Origin: Platycnemis pennipes
Lineage: Eukaryota > Arthropoda > Insecta > Odonata > Platycnemididae
NCBI GenBank assembly: GCA_933228895.1
Contig: OW121854.1
Coordinates: 135,141,926-135,205,925 of the forward strand
DNA length: 64,000 nucleotides
Reading direction: 5' to 3'
Positions 47,861 through 59,651 of the stretch are shown here, piece by piece. The translations under genes and the position numbers were made by a program. Within the stretch, counting starts at the first letter, position 1. Every line of letters begins with the position of its first letter. The notes below the pieces were generated by a model. It was not told where the DNA came from. It did not search any database and saw nothing but the letters and a program-made list of their open reading frames with translations.

Positions 47861-49634
47861 ACACAGACATCAACGGAAGACTACGTCCCAAATGAAAATG
47901 AATCTATGATTTTTTTCAGAGTTTGGAAGAATTAGTCTCACTAAATTAATTGGAGTGGAATTAGGATCCATACCTCTGCTGATATTGGCCTTGAACATTA
48001 ATTGATTGGTGATGTGACTGGCAAATAGGAGATTGATATTCAAATTCTGGTTACCTCAAATGATATTTTTCGTGTCGATGTTCATTCCAGTGGTATATGC
48101 CCGAACTCAGATCATCTGCGAGTCGTTGCAACGGCATCTCTCATTCATTTATTTCCCTATTATGAGATTAAGGGTGTTCAACACCTCGCCAAATAATGCC
48201 GCTGCAGGCTATTTTTATTTTAAATGCCATGCTCGTATTATGATAGATACGTCCATTTTGTTTTCATTATATTATGCGCAAAGGTTGAGTATTTGGTCCT
48301 ATCCAGGAAAAATCTTCTCTAAGCCTTGCAAATCAAGAAATCGCATGTTAAACTTTACTGTTTTTATGCGTTTTTGAACGCCTATCGCAGCGGTGTATGA
48401 ACGTAAATGGAAAATTCCTTCGACAGAGCCAATATATAATCCTACATATTAAAGAAGAGACTAATGCCATGAGCTCGTCTTACGACCCATTCCTGCAGCA
48501 TCTAAAATTGCGAGACGATGCATCGCGTTCACCGAACTAAACGCAAGCTGAGGCGTTTCCCTCATATTTTTCCCGCCCAATCTTCCCCTCCTCTCCCCAT
48601 TCCACCGCTTCATCTCGCCTCCGAGACGCTCCGAGAGGGAGAGGCGGAGGGGGGAGGGCTTCCTTATCTCTAAGCGATCAAGTTTCATCCTCGCTCGAAG
48701 AGCAGCGTGGAAGGTTGACGGAGGGTCTGAGCGATCTTGGCGAGATATTCCACTGTGTGTCTGGGCGCCGAGAAAAGGATCAACCTATTTCTTTCAAAAC
48801 CTCCACAAACTAATTTTTATGCTATCTATTCACACCAATTTGTTTTTTTAATACGAAATATCGTGTCGTTAGTTTCATATTTTGACATTGCTATTTAGAA
48901 CATTGCAAAAAATTGAGTTTTCGTATTGTTGGGCGATAATTGAAACTGATAATTAATTGAAATTGGATAATTAAAATGAGACTATTACAATGCTTCGAAC
49001 GATTTTTATTTAGTTTTCAACTGCCAAATAACAATGACTTTATAGTTTGAAGTTCATTCAAAAAATGTAAATTAAATGTTAGTCTCATTAACATTAATAA
49101 TTGAAAAACAATCCTGCATTTTTGCAGGAAAATTTGTGGACTTAACTCACGCGTTCACAAATTAAAACCAAGAAATAACGATAATGCAACGATAAAATCA
49201 AGTAGCGTGCAGGATTTGGCACGAATTGAACAGTATGAGACGGAAGGTAGATTTTCCCACGAGGAATCATAATTTGTTTCCACAAGGCAGCAACCGCATC
49301 TTAGACTAGTGACTGCTCGTAATTAGGGTAACTTTTGCTCTTGCAGAACAGAGCCACCGACCTTACTACATATTGATGGTGTAGCAACTGAGACTCTTTT
49401 AACGATAACGTACTTATACCTGACGATGACTTAAAATGATAAAACTCGGTCATTCATGATTTGGAATGCTATTAATTCACTCTATTCCATGGGCCCTTCG
49501 GCATTTATGACATGTACAACGCCATTAACCGCAGGCTAGTTACTCGGAGGATCATTTGTACAGCATTTGACAGTTGAGCTCACCGCTTATGCACAAAGAA
49601 ATTCGCACTGACGTCGCTTGAACGTGAACTAGTT
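47861..49634. other. no gene recognised
   Basis: AT-rich with a purine/pyrimidine-rich patch at 48560-48660 that produces spurious frames. Confidence 0.4.
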
Positions 49635-49891
49635 CAGTGGCGTCGGAAGTGAGGGGCAGGGGGGGCATTCGGCCCCCGCCCCAGAATTTACCCCGGGCCC
49701 TTGAAAAATTAGTCTTCATTATTAAAAATCAAATTTCACTTTTACATCTTGACTTTTCCCTTTTGACGCATATTCTACCATCTTCATATGCACTTTTAGG
49801 GGAATTCTAGTCTCTACCCCCTCCTATCCGCAAAAAATGCGGGCCTTTTCGAGGTAGGCCCCTCCTAGCGAAAATAGTTCCGACGCCCCTG
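49635..49891. mobile_element. hAT-like MITE
   Basis: 257 bp bounded by CAGTGGCGTCGGAA and TTCCGACGCCCCTG, inverted termini matching at 13 of 14 bases. The 8 bp outside are AACTAGTT (left) and AACTTCTT (right), a 6/8 match that fits an old 8-bp hAT target duplication. It has no coding capacity. The interior is C/G-rich near both ends. Confidence 0.65.
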
Positions 49892-50489
49892 AACTTCTTC
49901 CTTTGAAAGAAACAAATAGACGATTAGTTGCATATTCATTCAATTGCAAATAGCTGAGGCGTATTGATGGAAACACTGATGTCTCTATCAAACCATTTTT
50001 TTGTTTCTTCACCGACATTTTTTTAATTCTCTAGTTCCTTATAGCCACTTGGTTATGAAATTTACAAGAAAATGTTTCATTTCCAAAAATAAAATATAGG
50101 AATATCCCTGGAGTATTTTCATGAGGACGAAAAAGTGGACACGTTATGCCCCAAAAGTGGCTACTATTAACTCATTCACAATTTTTTATCTCTTTCGTGT
50201 TATATGATCACACGTAGAACTTTCAATTATACCGTTCCTAATATTAAAAATCGGATATTGGACAAGATATGCGAAACAGCAAAAAAGTTTCTGTTCAAAA
50301 TGAGCGCAACCTCTGATTTTGAAAAGTTCATTTATTTCTTGGTAAAGTAAATTCGACAAATTATAAAATACTGGGCTGTAACGTCATCCAATCAGATGAC
50401 TTAACACTGCTTAATTAATAACTTAATGTCTGCTCAAAGTTTTGGAAAATGCTCCATTTAATGCAATATTTCAGTTTTTTAGTTACAAA
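49892..50489. other. no gene recognised
   Basis: AT-rich spacer. Confidence 0.4.
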
Positions 50490-52150
50490 ATTTTCATCAT
50501 CATCATCGGTCAGCAATTCTAGGATTGGTTTGACACATTCTTCCACTCGGATCTTCTATCGGCCAACATTTTCATATCAGCGTAATGGCTCTTTTTTACA
50601 TCCTTTACAACCTGTTCCATGTATCACATACGAGGCCTACCTACAATCTTCCCGTTCAATTTTCCTTCGACGATTGTCTTCATCAGGCCATTGTGTCTCA
50701 AGATATGGCCGATTAAGTTGTCCCGTTTCTTTTTAGTTTTCAGGATACTTCTCTTTTGTCCCACTCTTCTTAGCACTTCCTCGTTACTTACTCGGTCGAT
50801 CCATTAAATCTTCATCATTCTTCTGTAACACCACATTTCGAATGCTTACACTCTTTTCTTCTCCGCTGCTGTCATCGTCCATGCTGCCGCTAAGAAACAT
50901 GCTCCAGACGTACGTCCTGATGAATTGTTTCCTTACTTCTACACTTGTATTTCTAGCTGTTAGTAGATTCTTCTCTTGATAGAATGCCCTCTTTGCTTGA
51001 GCTATTTTACTGATCTTTCGTGCTTCAACCATCTTTAGTTGCTTCGTTTGTGACTTTTACTACGGCGGTTGTGATTTTTAAACAATGTGTTGACAACCGC
51101 TACTTAAATTATGTAGTCTGCAGAACTCCAGTATTCTTTCTCCTCTTTCGTTTCGATTTTCCAAACCATGTTTCTAGATATTCTTCCATATTAACTTTCG
51201 TCAACGACAGCGTTCCAGTCGCCTAAAATAATTAGGTTTTCTTTTCGTTTTACCAGTTTTATAACTGCCGTGATATCTTCGGAGGCGTCATCCACTCATT
51301 CATCTTCGTAGACCGACGTAGGCATGTAAACGTGCACCACAATGGTATCCGTAGGCTTGTTCTCAATCTTCACATTATAATCCTGTCACTGTAGTGCAGG
51401 AAGGTCTTCACGCGCAGTCCTGCACTCTTCCTGAGTATTATGCCTACTCCAGTGTTACCATTCAGTGATCCGGTTTGAATAATTCTGTAACTTCCGCTCC
51501 AGAAGTCTCCTTCAGGCCATCTCATTTCACTGATTCCTAATACATCGAGGTCCACTCTCTGCATTTCCACCTTCAGGTTCAATATTCCGTATGTCCAAAG
51601 TGATCACACGTTCCAATTTCCTACCCTAAAATGTTTATCACACTTGACTGATGTAGTGTCTCGGGTAGTCCCCGCCCAGAGATCCGAATTGGGACTATTT
51701 TCCCTCCGGAATATTTTACTCTAGAGGGTTCCATCACGTCTTGATAGAAAGAAAAGAGTGGAGTAGCTGCGACTCCTCGGGATAATAATGTGGTGGTTTC
51801 TCCTTGCCTTCCACATCGTAGTACTATAGCCGCTAAAGTAAATGTTACCACGCCTGTAATGAAATGGGTGTCGGTCTACCGACCACTGTGGTCTCCACCT
51901 TCATTCATAAGAATAAGAGCTGCTCCTCTCCCCTCCGGGTGCTGAGAAGGGTAATTGTTGGCGGTATCTTCACAGGATCTGTATTAATTGAAGGCCTACC
52001 TTACCCAGGGATAGTTTTTCGTCCACGACTGCTTATTTAACGAGTAAACTCGCTTATCTCGTAGCTAACCTCTATATCTAGAGAACGACCAGCCATCCGC
52101 AACGCGGCGAACGCACTTGCTGGCTTTAAGCTCAGCAGCGAGTATAAAAT
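50490..52150 (-). mobile_element. RTE-like copy C, internally deleted derivative
   Basis: Minus strand. 52150-51610 is the 5' leader. 51600-51040 is the endonuclease (MQRVDLDVLGISEMRWPEGD, FWSGSYRIIQTGSLNGN). At about 51030 it passes directly into the region after the RT (ISKIAQAKRAFYQEKNLLTA) and on to a 3' UTR with a CAT-repeat tail at 50495. The whole RT is gone. The clean joint and full set of ends make it look like a short non-autonomous derivative. Frames are damaged near 50880 and 51090. Confidence 0.75.
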
Positions 52151-53179
52151 ATTGCATACTGATAAATAAAACTTCCTATAATTAAATTAAAATATTCTCA
52201 ATCCACATCTTTCGGAGTAATTTTGCTTCATGGGTGCCCGATATGCACCGAAAAAGCATACATGAAGTAGTTTTTGTTATTTCAGTGTCATATGCGACTA
52301 GTGAAACACTCCGGAAAAGACAGCAGCAGCAAGGCCAATGAGTAGGGAAAGGGTACGGAAGGAAACGATTTTTCACAAAACTGTAGCCCTGTAGATACTC
52401 ACATAATTTAGCTAACGGTTGCAAACATCGGAACTCTTCAAACGAAATTTCAATTTTATGGTTTTGTTAAGGAATTCTCAAAAATTCGCCACTGTACGAC
52501 GGGTGGATTTTTTTTTAGTTTTGATTATCTCTTGAGGAAGGGTGCGTGTGGCTGTGTTCTCCAGCGTCCAGAAGTGACGGCGTTATGGAAGAGTCCACGA
52601 AGCCTTATAGAAAAGCGCAGTATCGTAAAGGGTACAACAAAACGAAGAGGAGAGATTGCAACGTGCAGAATTCGATTCGCAGGGAAAAAACCGAAAAAGG
52701 CATTTATTTCGCAATATTAAATTTACGAGATAATTAAATGTAAGGGCTCCTTCGTACGCTCCTTCGTAAAAAAATTCGTAAACAAATCGTGGATCCTTGT
52801 TATCCGAAGGGCGTGAAGATCCGGTAAACAGCTATGCAGTGATGGTGAATCAGTGAACTTTAATAATTTTTTGTTACCCTCTTTCTAAGAGTGATGTTAA
52901 TATAATGATTTTATGTGCTGATAAACTGTATTTTCATTGCATTACTGCTTTATATAACCTTTTTGATTTCCTGTGCTAATGTTAGTTGGTAATTTGTATA
53001 CGAATTTCTACTTCAGGCTGTTATTTATGCCATTTATGTTTCTGTTTTCTCAATTTTTGATTTTGTGTAACAATGCACAGAGTGGAAGATATACCTTATT
53101 TACGAATGGTTAAGTTAATTTTCAGGGTGATCATACTTAACTTGCTCATTATAATTACTAATTGTAACTAGTGAGTGCA
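52151..53179. other. no gene recognised
   Basis: AT-rich spacer; no supported feature. Confidence 0.4.
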
Positions 53180-53390
53180 TAGTAGCCCAGTGGGTAGAGC
53201 GTTCAGTAACAGATTCAATTCCGGACGAAGCACTTTGGCATGATATCTCAGTTTGAATTTCAGTATCAGAGTTGTGTAGGTCGGAAAACTGGCCTCTTTA
53301 CCCTGAATGTGGGAATTTCACTCACCTTCCACCTTAGTACGGCGGAACTCAACCCTGTCAAACCAGTCATTGGGTTTAATTGAGGGAATT
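53180..53390 (+). mobile_element. tRNA-headed SINE-like repeat with body
   Basis: TAGTAGCCCAGTGGGTAGAG is a good A box; the B box is weak. The body (GTAGGTCGGAAAACTGGCCT and onward to about 53390) is GC-richer than its surroundings. It is related in its head to 44697 but different after it. Confidence 0.5.
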
Positions 53391-53737
53391 ATTGTAAATA
53401 TGGTGAATTACCTGCGAAGAAAAAAGTTTTTTCACTAATAATCTCAATTTAAAACGGCGTGTTAAAAATGTGGAGCATTGACCATTAATACCGTTTAGTC
53501 CGTTTCGTTTCTGGTGTGTATAAAAGCGTATTCAATTTAACCGTAAAATCATAATGATAACCGAAAAACGTATATGCACAACGTTCATAAACAAAATTTT
53601 TTGTTGCCTCCGCCATTGATATTCAAGTAAAAGTACTCTGGTAACAGAGGAAAATATGTGAGCGCTTTGGCCCTGTAAAGAGTAGGAAACTGTAGAGAAA
53701 TAACATTGAACTTTCACATTAATGAAAGACAAGAGTC
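53391..53737. other. no gene recognised
   Basis: AT-rich spacer. Confidence 0.4.
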
Positions 53738-53775
53738 GGAGTTAGTCGCATATGCTATGATATGCGACTAACTCC
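53738..53775. repeat. perfect hairpin, 16-bp arms, 6-nt loop
   Basis: GGAGTTAGTCGCATAT (53738-53753) and its exact reverse complement (53760-53775) around GCTATG. It abuts the RTE-like 3' tail fragment that follows. Confidence 0.85.
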
Positions 53776-53890
53776 ATAAAGGGTCAACAAACCTAGGATT
53801 GGTTTGACGCAGCCCTCCACTCGATTCTTCTATCGGCCAACCTCTTCATACCAACGTAGTTCCTCTCTTTCACGTCCTTTACGACCGCTA
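53776..53890 (-). mobile_element. RTE-like 3' UTR fragment
   Basis: GGGTCAACAAACCTAGGATT and CCCTCCACTCGATTCTTCTA match the 3' end of copy A (23263-23360). Only about 110 bp are present: a very short 5'-truncated insertion. Confidence 0.7.
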
Positions 53891-55639
53891 GGGGGAAAGT
53901 AGATATTTTAATTAACCTCATTAAAAATGCTCACAATTACTTTACGAGGGCAACGTGCATCCCGCTAAAATAAATCATGGATGACTAATTTAATAACTTC
54001 AGTCCATAACATTTGACAACCACTAAAAACTGTACTACAAATCCAAGGCAACGCCGACAATCCCAGAACCCTTTAGGTGTTTTCAATTTTAGGTAATAGC
54101 TGACCTTTCTTACTCTCGACCACAACGAAGACGAGGAAAACAATTCACACTCGGCTCCGAAAAGAGAGCTCTCGACCTTATCTGTGTTCTGAGAAACTTG
54201 ATCGCCTTGCGGGTTTCGCAAGCCCTCCTGTCGCCGCCCCCGAAAAATCCCAGCTGCGACATATCAGGTCCCTCCCCTCAACTCCCCATTCCACTTTCCA
54301 CGGTGGCGACGCTGATGGCAACTCACAAGAACTACTAGCGCCGCGAGATCTCTGCGAGATGAGAAGCCGTTAAATCGGACTATTCAAAATGCGTTGAACA
54401 CCCTTATGGGTGTTGAACGCCCTTAAGGGTGTTGAATACTTACCCGGAAAACGGCTGCGCAGACTCTTGCGAGATCAAAGATTACGAGCGTAATATGACA
54501 CATAGAGATGAACTGTTTTCACAGTTCGTTAGAACAAAGACAAATAATGTGGGAGAATGGATCACAAGTTTCGAGTATATTTCATTTCAAATGCTATAGG
54601 CGCTGAAAAAGGTGAAAATATCTCATTTTCTGCTGTCTTTCTTACGATACGCAAATCGTAATTGAAGCATCTCTTCCATTAACCTTTGGGATTCATCCTT
54701 CTCCTTTAAAATGACACCAATCCCAACGGCGTTAGAAGGGTAATAACTTAGCATTGAATCATTTCCTGGACCATGTTTTCACTATTTTGAGCGCGGAAAC
54801 TATTCGTCTCTTTGGCGCTGCATGGAGCTTCAGAGGGACCTCCCCCACTCCCGCTAACGGTCCTCCCCACCTCCTGTCTCTCTATCTTTCTCTTCCTTCC
54901 CCTCTCGCGCTCCCCTCCAGCCCTCCTGGGAAAGCCGGCGCGAGTAGAGATAAGGGTTTTGTTTCACAATGTCGCAGCTGCATTGGTTTGGTTTAGGCCG
55001 AAGCGATGTCTCGAAGAGCGAATTGAGTTTTTATTTTGGTGCCTTTCGACATTGAGAGTGAAAGGAAGAAGAATCTGAAAGGCTACCAAGGAAAGAATGC
55101 GAAACATATCTTTCATGGAAAAACGGGAATTTCAAGAAAAACGTGCAAGTGATGTACCTACTACAACAGTACCAATCAATTTTAAATTGACCCATTGGTT
55201 TCGAAGTTAGCAGGGGTTTGCGTTGTTTAGAACAAATCCATCAATTTTAGTGGTATAAACAATTTGTTTTCTGCAAACTGTTACTAATAGATCTGGCTTC
55301 CTTATATCAAAATCGCAAGTTATTGGAACAAAAACTACGGGAATACCAAGCGCTCAAAGTTGGGCAACTTGATTTTACGCGCAAAAAACGGGTACTTTTT
55401 TGAGAAAAAATTAAGTACAGGAAATACTATGGAGCCGAAGATTTTTTACAGTAAATGATCCAACGTAGAAATAAACTCTCTCTCGTATGCTTTTTGTTGC
55501 ATTGAAATGAATTGCTTCGTTTAGACGATAGAGCTCCTCAAACGCGGGTGTCTTGCTTTTTTTACAGACAGTAAGTATTTTCATCTATATCACCATCTTC
55601 ATTGCAGTAAAATGAGAGACCTCCACAGATTAACAATAT
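53891..55639. other. no gene recognised; ACTAGCGCCGCGAG at 54334
   Basis: A short tandem palindromic cluster at 54389-54432 repeats GGGTGTTGAA. 54830-54940 is C-rich. No coding family recognised. Confidence 0.4.
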
Positions 55640-55712
55640 CGCCTGAACCGAGACGAACCCGGGTCCCTCGATTACGCGTAGAGTCCTTTACCACTAGAAG
55701 CACCAGAGCGGT
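55640..55712 (-). mobile_element. tRNA-like short repeat
   Basis: Minus strand: TTCTAGTGGTAAAGGACTCT then CCCGGGTTCGTCTCGG give A- and B-box-like parts. Overlaps a copy of the piggyBac subterminal motif (55694-55724), so the call is weak. Confidence 0.4.
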
Positions 55713-56379
55713 AATTTTGACCGTTTTTTAATTTCAAATTCTGACCGTTTTTTTCACAATGGTTAGAAATTGTTGAAATTTCGTGACTTTTAATGAACTT
55801 TAGTCTAACGTTCACATGCCAAAAATTATTAGTTTTGGTCTGTTACTTAATGAAATATTAATTTATCATACCTAAAAGCGCCAGAGCGGTCGTTTTGACG
55901 GTATTATAAATTTTCATCTTATAGTTTTTTTCCTTTCAAATAAGATTTTTTTTGGCATGACAGGTTGTAGTCACGTGATCCAATTGAATTAACATGTTTC
56001 CTTGCACGATTTCTGAGAATTTTCTTTTTTAATTATTATTCTGCAATCGCATCAAAGGAGTTTTTCATGGATTTTCTCACAGTTGTCTCAAGATATACAT
56101 AAAAACAGGATAGGATACAGGTACACAGTTCTGCTTTATCCCAAGACATGGGAAATGCGCTCTTTTACACCACCCTTATCGCCCCTTTTTTATCCTTACA
56201 CGGTCAGTCAAGATCTGACCGCGCTTTGGGTAGGAGCTGTACCCCGATGCTTCTAAGCATGTCCCAGGGACGCGGTCTTACTTCGTAACTACTTAAAAAT
56301 ATTTTGGAAGAAAATCCGGAACCATCACCAAAAGCCAATCGCAGGGTATATAAAGATTATTTATCTAACGCATGATGCA

Positions 56380-58060
56380 TATTTATCGATGAACGTACGC
56401 TCTGGAATATCAAAATATGCACTGAAGTGGAAGCAGATGGGTGAGAGATATTGGATCACAACTGCTGAAGAAATTGAAGCTATTATTGAATTAAGGCTTG
56501 CACGAGGAGCATATGATTGTGGTTCACTAGATTATGATATGCTATGATCTAGTGATTAGCAGGCGTTTTTCCCTCAGGCGATGCCACGAAACATGTCTGC
56601 AGCTCATGCAGTACCTAAGTTTCGATGTTCTCGGGACAAGATCTCAGCTTCTCAATGCAGATAAATTTGCATTGGTGTTCGAAATATGGAGCAATTTTGT
56701 GGGAAACTGTATAGCCTGCTATAGTCCTAGTGAATACCTATCCTTGAATGAGCAGCTTTTTCCAACTAAAGGTAGGTGTAGATTCACTCAATGCATGATC
56801 ATATGCATAAAAATAAACCAGACAAATTTGGAATCAAGTTCTGGGTTAGCAGATGTAAATTCCATCAGGTTAGCAGATGTAAATTCCGAATATTTATGCA
56901 ATGGGTTTCTATATCTGAAGAAATATAATCCTCCCAACGAAAGTCTCCTTGACAATGTTGTTTTACGCTTATTACGTTCGGACATAGTACCTTAGTTCAG
57001 GACAAGACGTCACGGCAGATAGTGATTTCATGTAAATGAATTTGACGAAAAAGTAAACGAAATTAGCATTGATATTGTTGGCACAATGAAAAGAATCAGG
57101 CGTGGAGTCCCCGAAAAGTTCAAACGTCTAATGCGTTAAGTTGTACGATACCACAGTCATAAAACACAACGACATTACAATGACAGTATACCAAGATGAA
57201 AAAAACATATTGGTGCTGAGAACCATACATCCCAGCATTGAAATACTACATGTACAGAAAAAGATAATGAGATTCAGTCAGTTTCTACGACACCACAAAA
57301 TATGGAGTAGATATACCGGACCAAATGACAAGGAATAACACTAGGTGCGCAGGATCTCGCCGATGGCCTGTCAAATTTTATACAGTATCCTAGGGGGCTG
57401 TGTTTGAAACCGTCGGGATTATCTCTAATAGGTAACCAAGGAGTCACGTGGTATACACACGAACTGTTCCCAAATTTGGTGTGTTAAAACCGCTGATTGC
57501 AACCTCATTCTTTGTTTACACTTGTGTTATATCTCAACTGGGGGCTCTTTAGTTGGAATAGGTGAGAAAAACTCAAGTGAAAACAATTAATGATGTTGTA
57601 AAGAGCGAATCAGACACATTAAATTTTGAAACCATTCGTGTAGGTATCACGTGACTCCTTGGTTACCTATTTGAGATAATTCCGACAGTTTCAAACACAA
57701 CTCCCCTAGATTTAGCTGCAATTAACGCATGAGTGATATAGAAAGAGATCACCTCACCAAACATCAGCTGCCATAAATTTATTTTGAATTTAACTGAAGA
57801 ACTGCGTAGCGAGTATATCAAGTCACAGCCGGGACCATCTCATTTCATTTCAGATACAAGAAATTAGAAATAGACATCATTGTCAGGTAAAAAATTGAAA
57901 CGAAACAAAACTATATAAAATGTTCAATATGCCAAAAATATACGTACGGAAAATGCACAGAATCTTACGAAAAGAAAATGAAATGAAAATTGAAAAACTT
58001 ATAATATGTGTTCCGTGTCGTGAAAATAAAGTTAAGTGCGGTAGAGCTGGTATTCCATAG
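56380..58060 (+). pseudogene. piggyBac-type transposase, interrupted
   Basis: Read across several frames. N-terminal part: TAEEIEAIIELRLARGAYDC. DDE part: SLNEQLFPTKGRCRFTQ, where the first catalytic Asp (normally DEQLF) is Asn. LADVNSEYLCNG carries the second Asp, and the third lies near 57300 (GVDIPDQM-like). A 20-bp piece (GGTTAGCAGATGTAAATTCC) is duplicated at 56844-56863 and 56868-56887. The MITE at 57391 splits the gene, and the C-terminus with a zinc finger (CSICQKYTYGKCTES) follows at 57709-58060. Stops and frameshifts near 56540, 56995 and 57135 also break it. It is dead by several counts. Confidence 0.8.
57391..57708. mobile_element. 314-bp MITE with about 70-bp inverted repeats at a TA target
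   Basis: The left arm (57393-57463) and right arm (57633-57706) are inverted copies, starting GGGG and sharing GGTAACCAAGGAGTCACGTG. TA stands on both sides (57391-57392 and 57707-57708). Removing the insert and one TA restores the piggyBac reading (SI then LDLAAINA). TA duplication and this structure point to a Tc1/mariner-type MITE. Confidence 0.85.
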
Positions 58061-58399
58061 CTATATACATGGTTATATGCTGTTACCTACATTAGAAACA
58101 GTTCCTGATACTAAATACAGTATATATAATTGCTCAACATAATATTTATCCACTAAACTACCACTATCTATATCGTGTATATCGCAATTGATGATAATTC
58201 TTTAATTCCAAAGTTTGTGTAAAAGCGAAAATAAATAAATTGCTTATAAATCTTATTAATTACTTTTAAAATGTAAATATTATTTGATAATATGACGATA
58301 TCACCTCAAAATCGAATAAATGCATAAATTTATTCATATACACCGCGAAATCAAGAGATAACACCTACCGGTTAAAATTACCGCCGCCGGCGCTTTTAG

Positions 58400-58904
58400 A
58401 TATGGGGAAAACCTGTGGGCTGAAATCGAAAAAAGCTACCAAAAATCATATCTTCCCTATTTCTATAGATAGAACGACGAAATCTTACCAACTATTTTTT
58501 CTTATGCTTCTAGACATAAATATTACGGAATTTAGCCAAAAAATGGTCCGAGGTCTTTTATTAAACAAATTAGTGAAGACTGAAAAATTCCAAAAATCGA
58601 CTAGGCGTACCAATGCAGTATAGAGAGTTTATTTTATTTTAATAAATGGTTATTATTGAAAACGTAAGCTGTTTTAAATATATTTAAATTTGTTAAGCAA
58701 ATATTACAAAGAACATAAAATTATTTTTTAGAAATAATATTAATGGCCTGCAAAATCACCCTGGACGATGGCCATAGGTTTGAACAGATAGCTTCACCTT
58801 TATGAAAAATATGAATAATATAAACAAATTAAAAAGTTATTTAGCTGGCTAGTGATTGCTCGAAAATGTTTTAATCTTGTTCACCTTTCTCTCACATCAT
58901 CCAG
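58400..58904. other. AT-rich spacer with an unassigned 73-codon frame
   Basis: 58402-58623 is open on the plus strand, lysine-rich, and matches no family I know. Probably chance. Confidence 0.35.
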
Positions 58905-59651
58905 CCGACGAAGTGGTACAAGAGATGTAGCGAATATGCTTTCATCAGTGGCATTCGGCTCCTACCATACGTGCTTGTATTGAGAGTATCCCGAACTGCC
59001 ATCGAACCCCTATTTGCATATGAGGAAAAGGTTAAAGGTCCTTCATCTCTGATCATCTCTGAATCTTGAAGATGTTATAGTGCGAGAGGCTGTGTGGTTC
59101 AGCGGTTCTTGAAGGCTCACTTCACATTTTTTCCCCTGCTGATATGCCCTCTGGGTATGAAGCATTCTTCTGAAATCTAACCCTTTCACAACTAGGGTAA
59201 AGCTTGTGTCCACATTTCTGGCAGACTTGCGAAGTATTTCATATTGCAATTTCGTTAAATTGCAATGAACAATCAACGTCAGAGCGTCAACTCATTTTGA
59301 GTTGCAGGCATTGTCCTCCATTTTTTTTAACATTCGTTTTCCTCGGGTGGGGGTTGTTGCAGTCATTTCAGTTATTATTTTCGCTGCCGCGTCATTCCCT
59401 TCGCAGCGCAATGTCATGGATATGGTTGGCGATGGTTCTGTTGCTGACGCTTTCTCTCTTAAATTTGCTATTTTTCTTCTTTTCGTTCTATCACTAGACC
59501 TCTCAAATTCTTTTTTCGGCCTTCCTTTGCCTCTTAACTCAGAAGAACATGCAACTAGATTGCAATGCAATATAAATTTTCTTGGAGTAAAATACAGCCA
59601 ATTGAAATATGTTAACCATTGAACGGTACCAACCTGAGTTGGGATTTGCAA
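58905..59651 (-). pseudogene. TE-type protein of unknown function, broken
   Basis: The minus strand reads RGKGRPKKEFERSSDRTKRR, a basic N-terminal motif, from about 59535. Then come LRCEGNDAAAKIITEMTATT, an in-frame TGA near 59283, LIVHCNLTKLQYEILRKSAR, SLQEPLNHTASRTI, and, in another frame further left, DGSSGYSQYKH and DESIFATSLVPLRRL. I recall this order (GRPxKxF..SSxRxKRRK, LTKxQYxxLR, LLNHTxxRI, DGSSGxSxYKQ, TSLVPL) from multicopy uncharacterised proteins of cnidarians and arthropods that look TE-borne. I do not know its activity. Confidence 0.5.

Larger units (their letters stand above)
55872..58399 (+). mobile_element. piggyBac element with a nested MITE
   Basis: The left motif CTAAAAGCGCCAGAGCGGTC (55872) and the right motif GGCGGCGGTAATTTTAACCGG (reverse strand, end at 58399, preceded by CTAAAAGCGCC) form inverted ends of 30-34 bp. 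A variant lies further out at 55694. The 2.5-kb length fits a piggyBac element plus the 314-bp MITE. Flanking TTAA was not found. Confidence 0.6.

Noticed and set aside
56534..56995. Intact host gene
   Set aside because: The frame is only one segment of a piggyBac transposase that is broken before, inside and after it.
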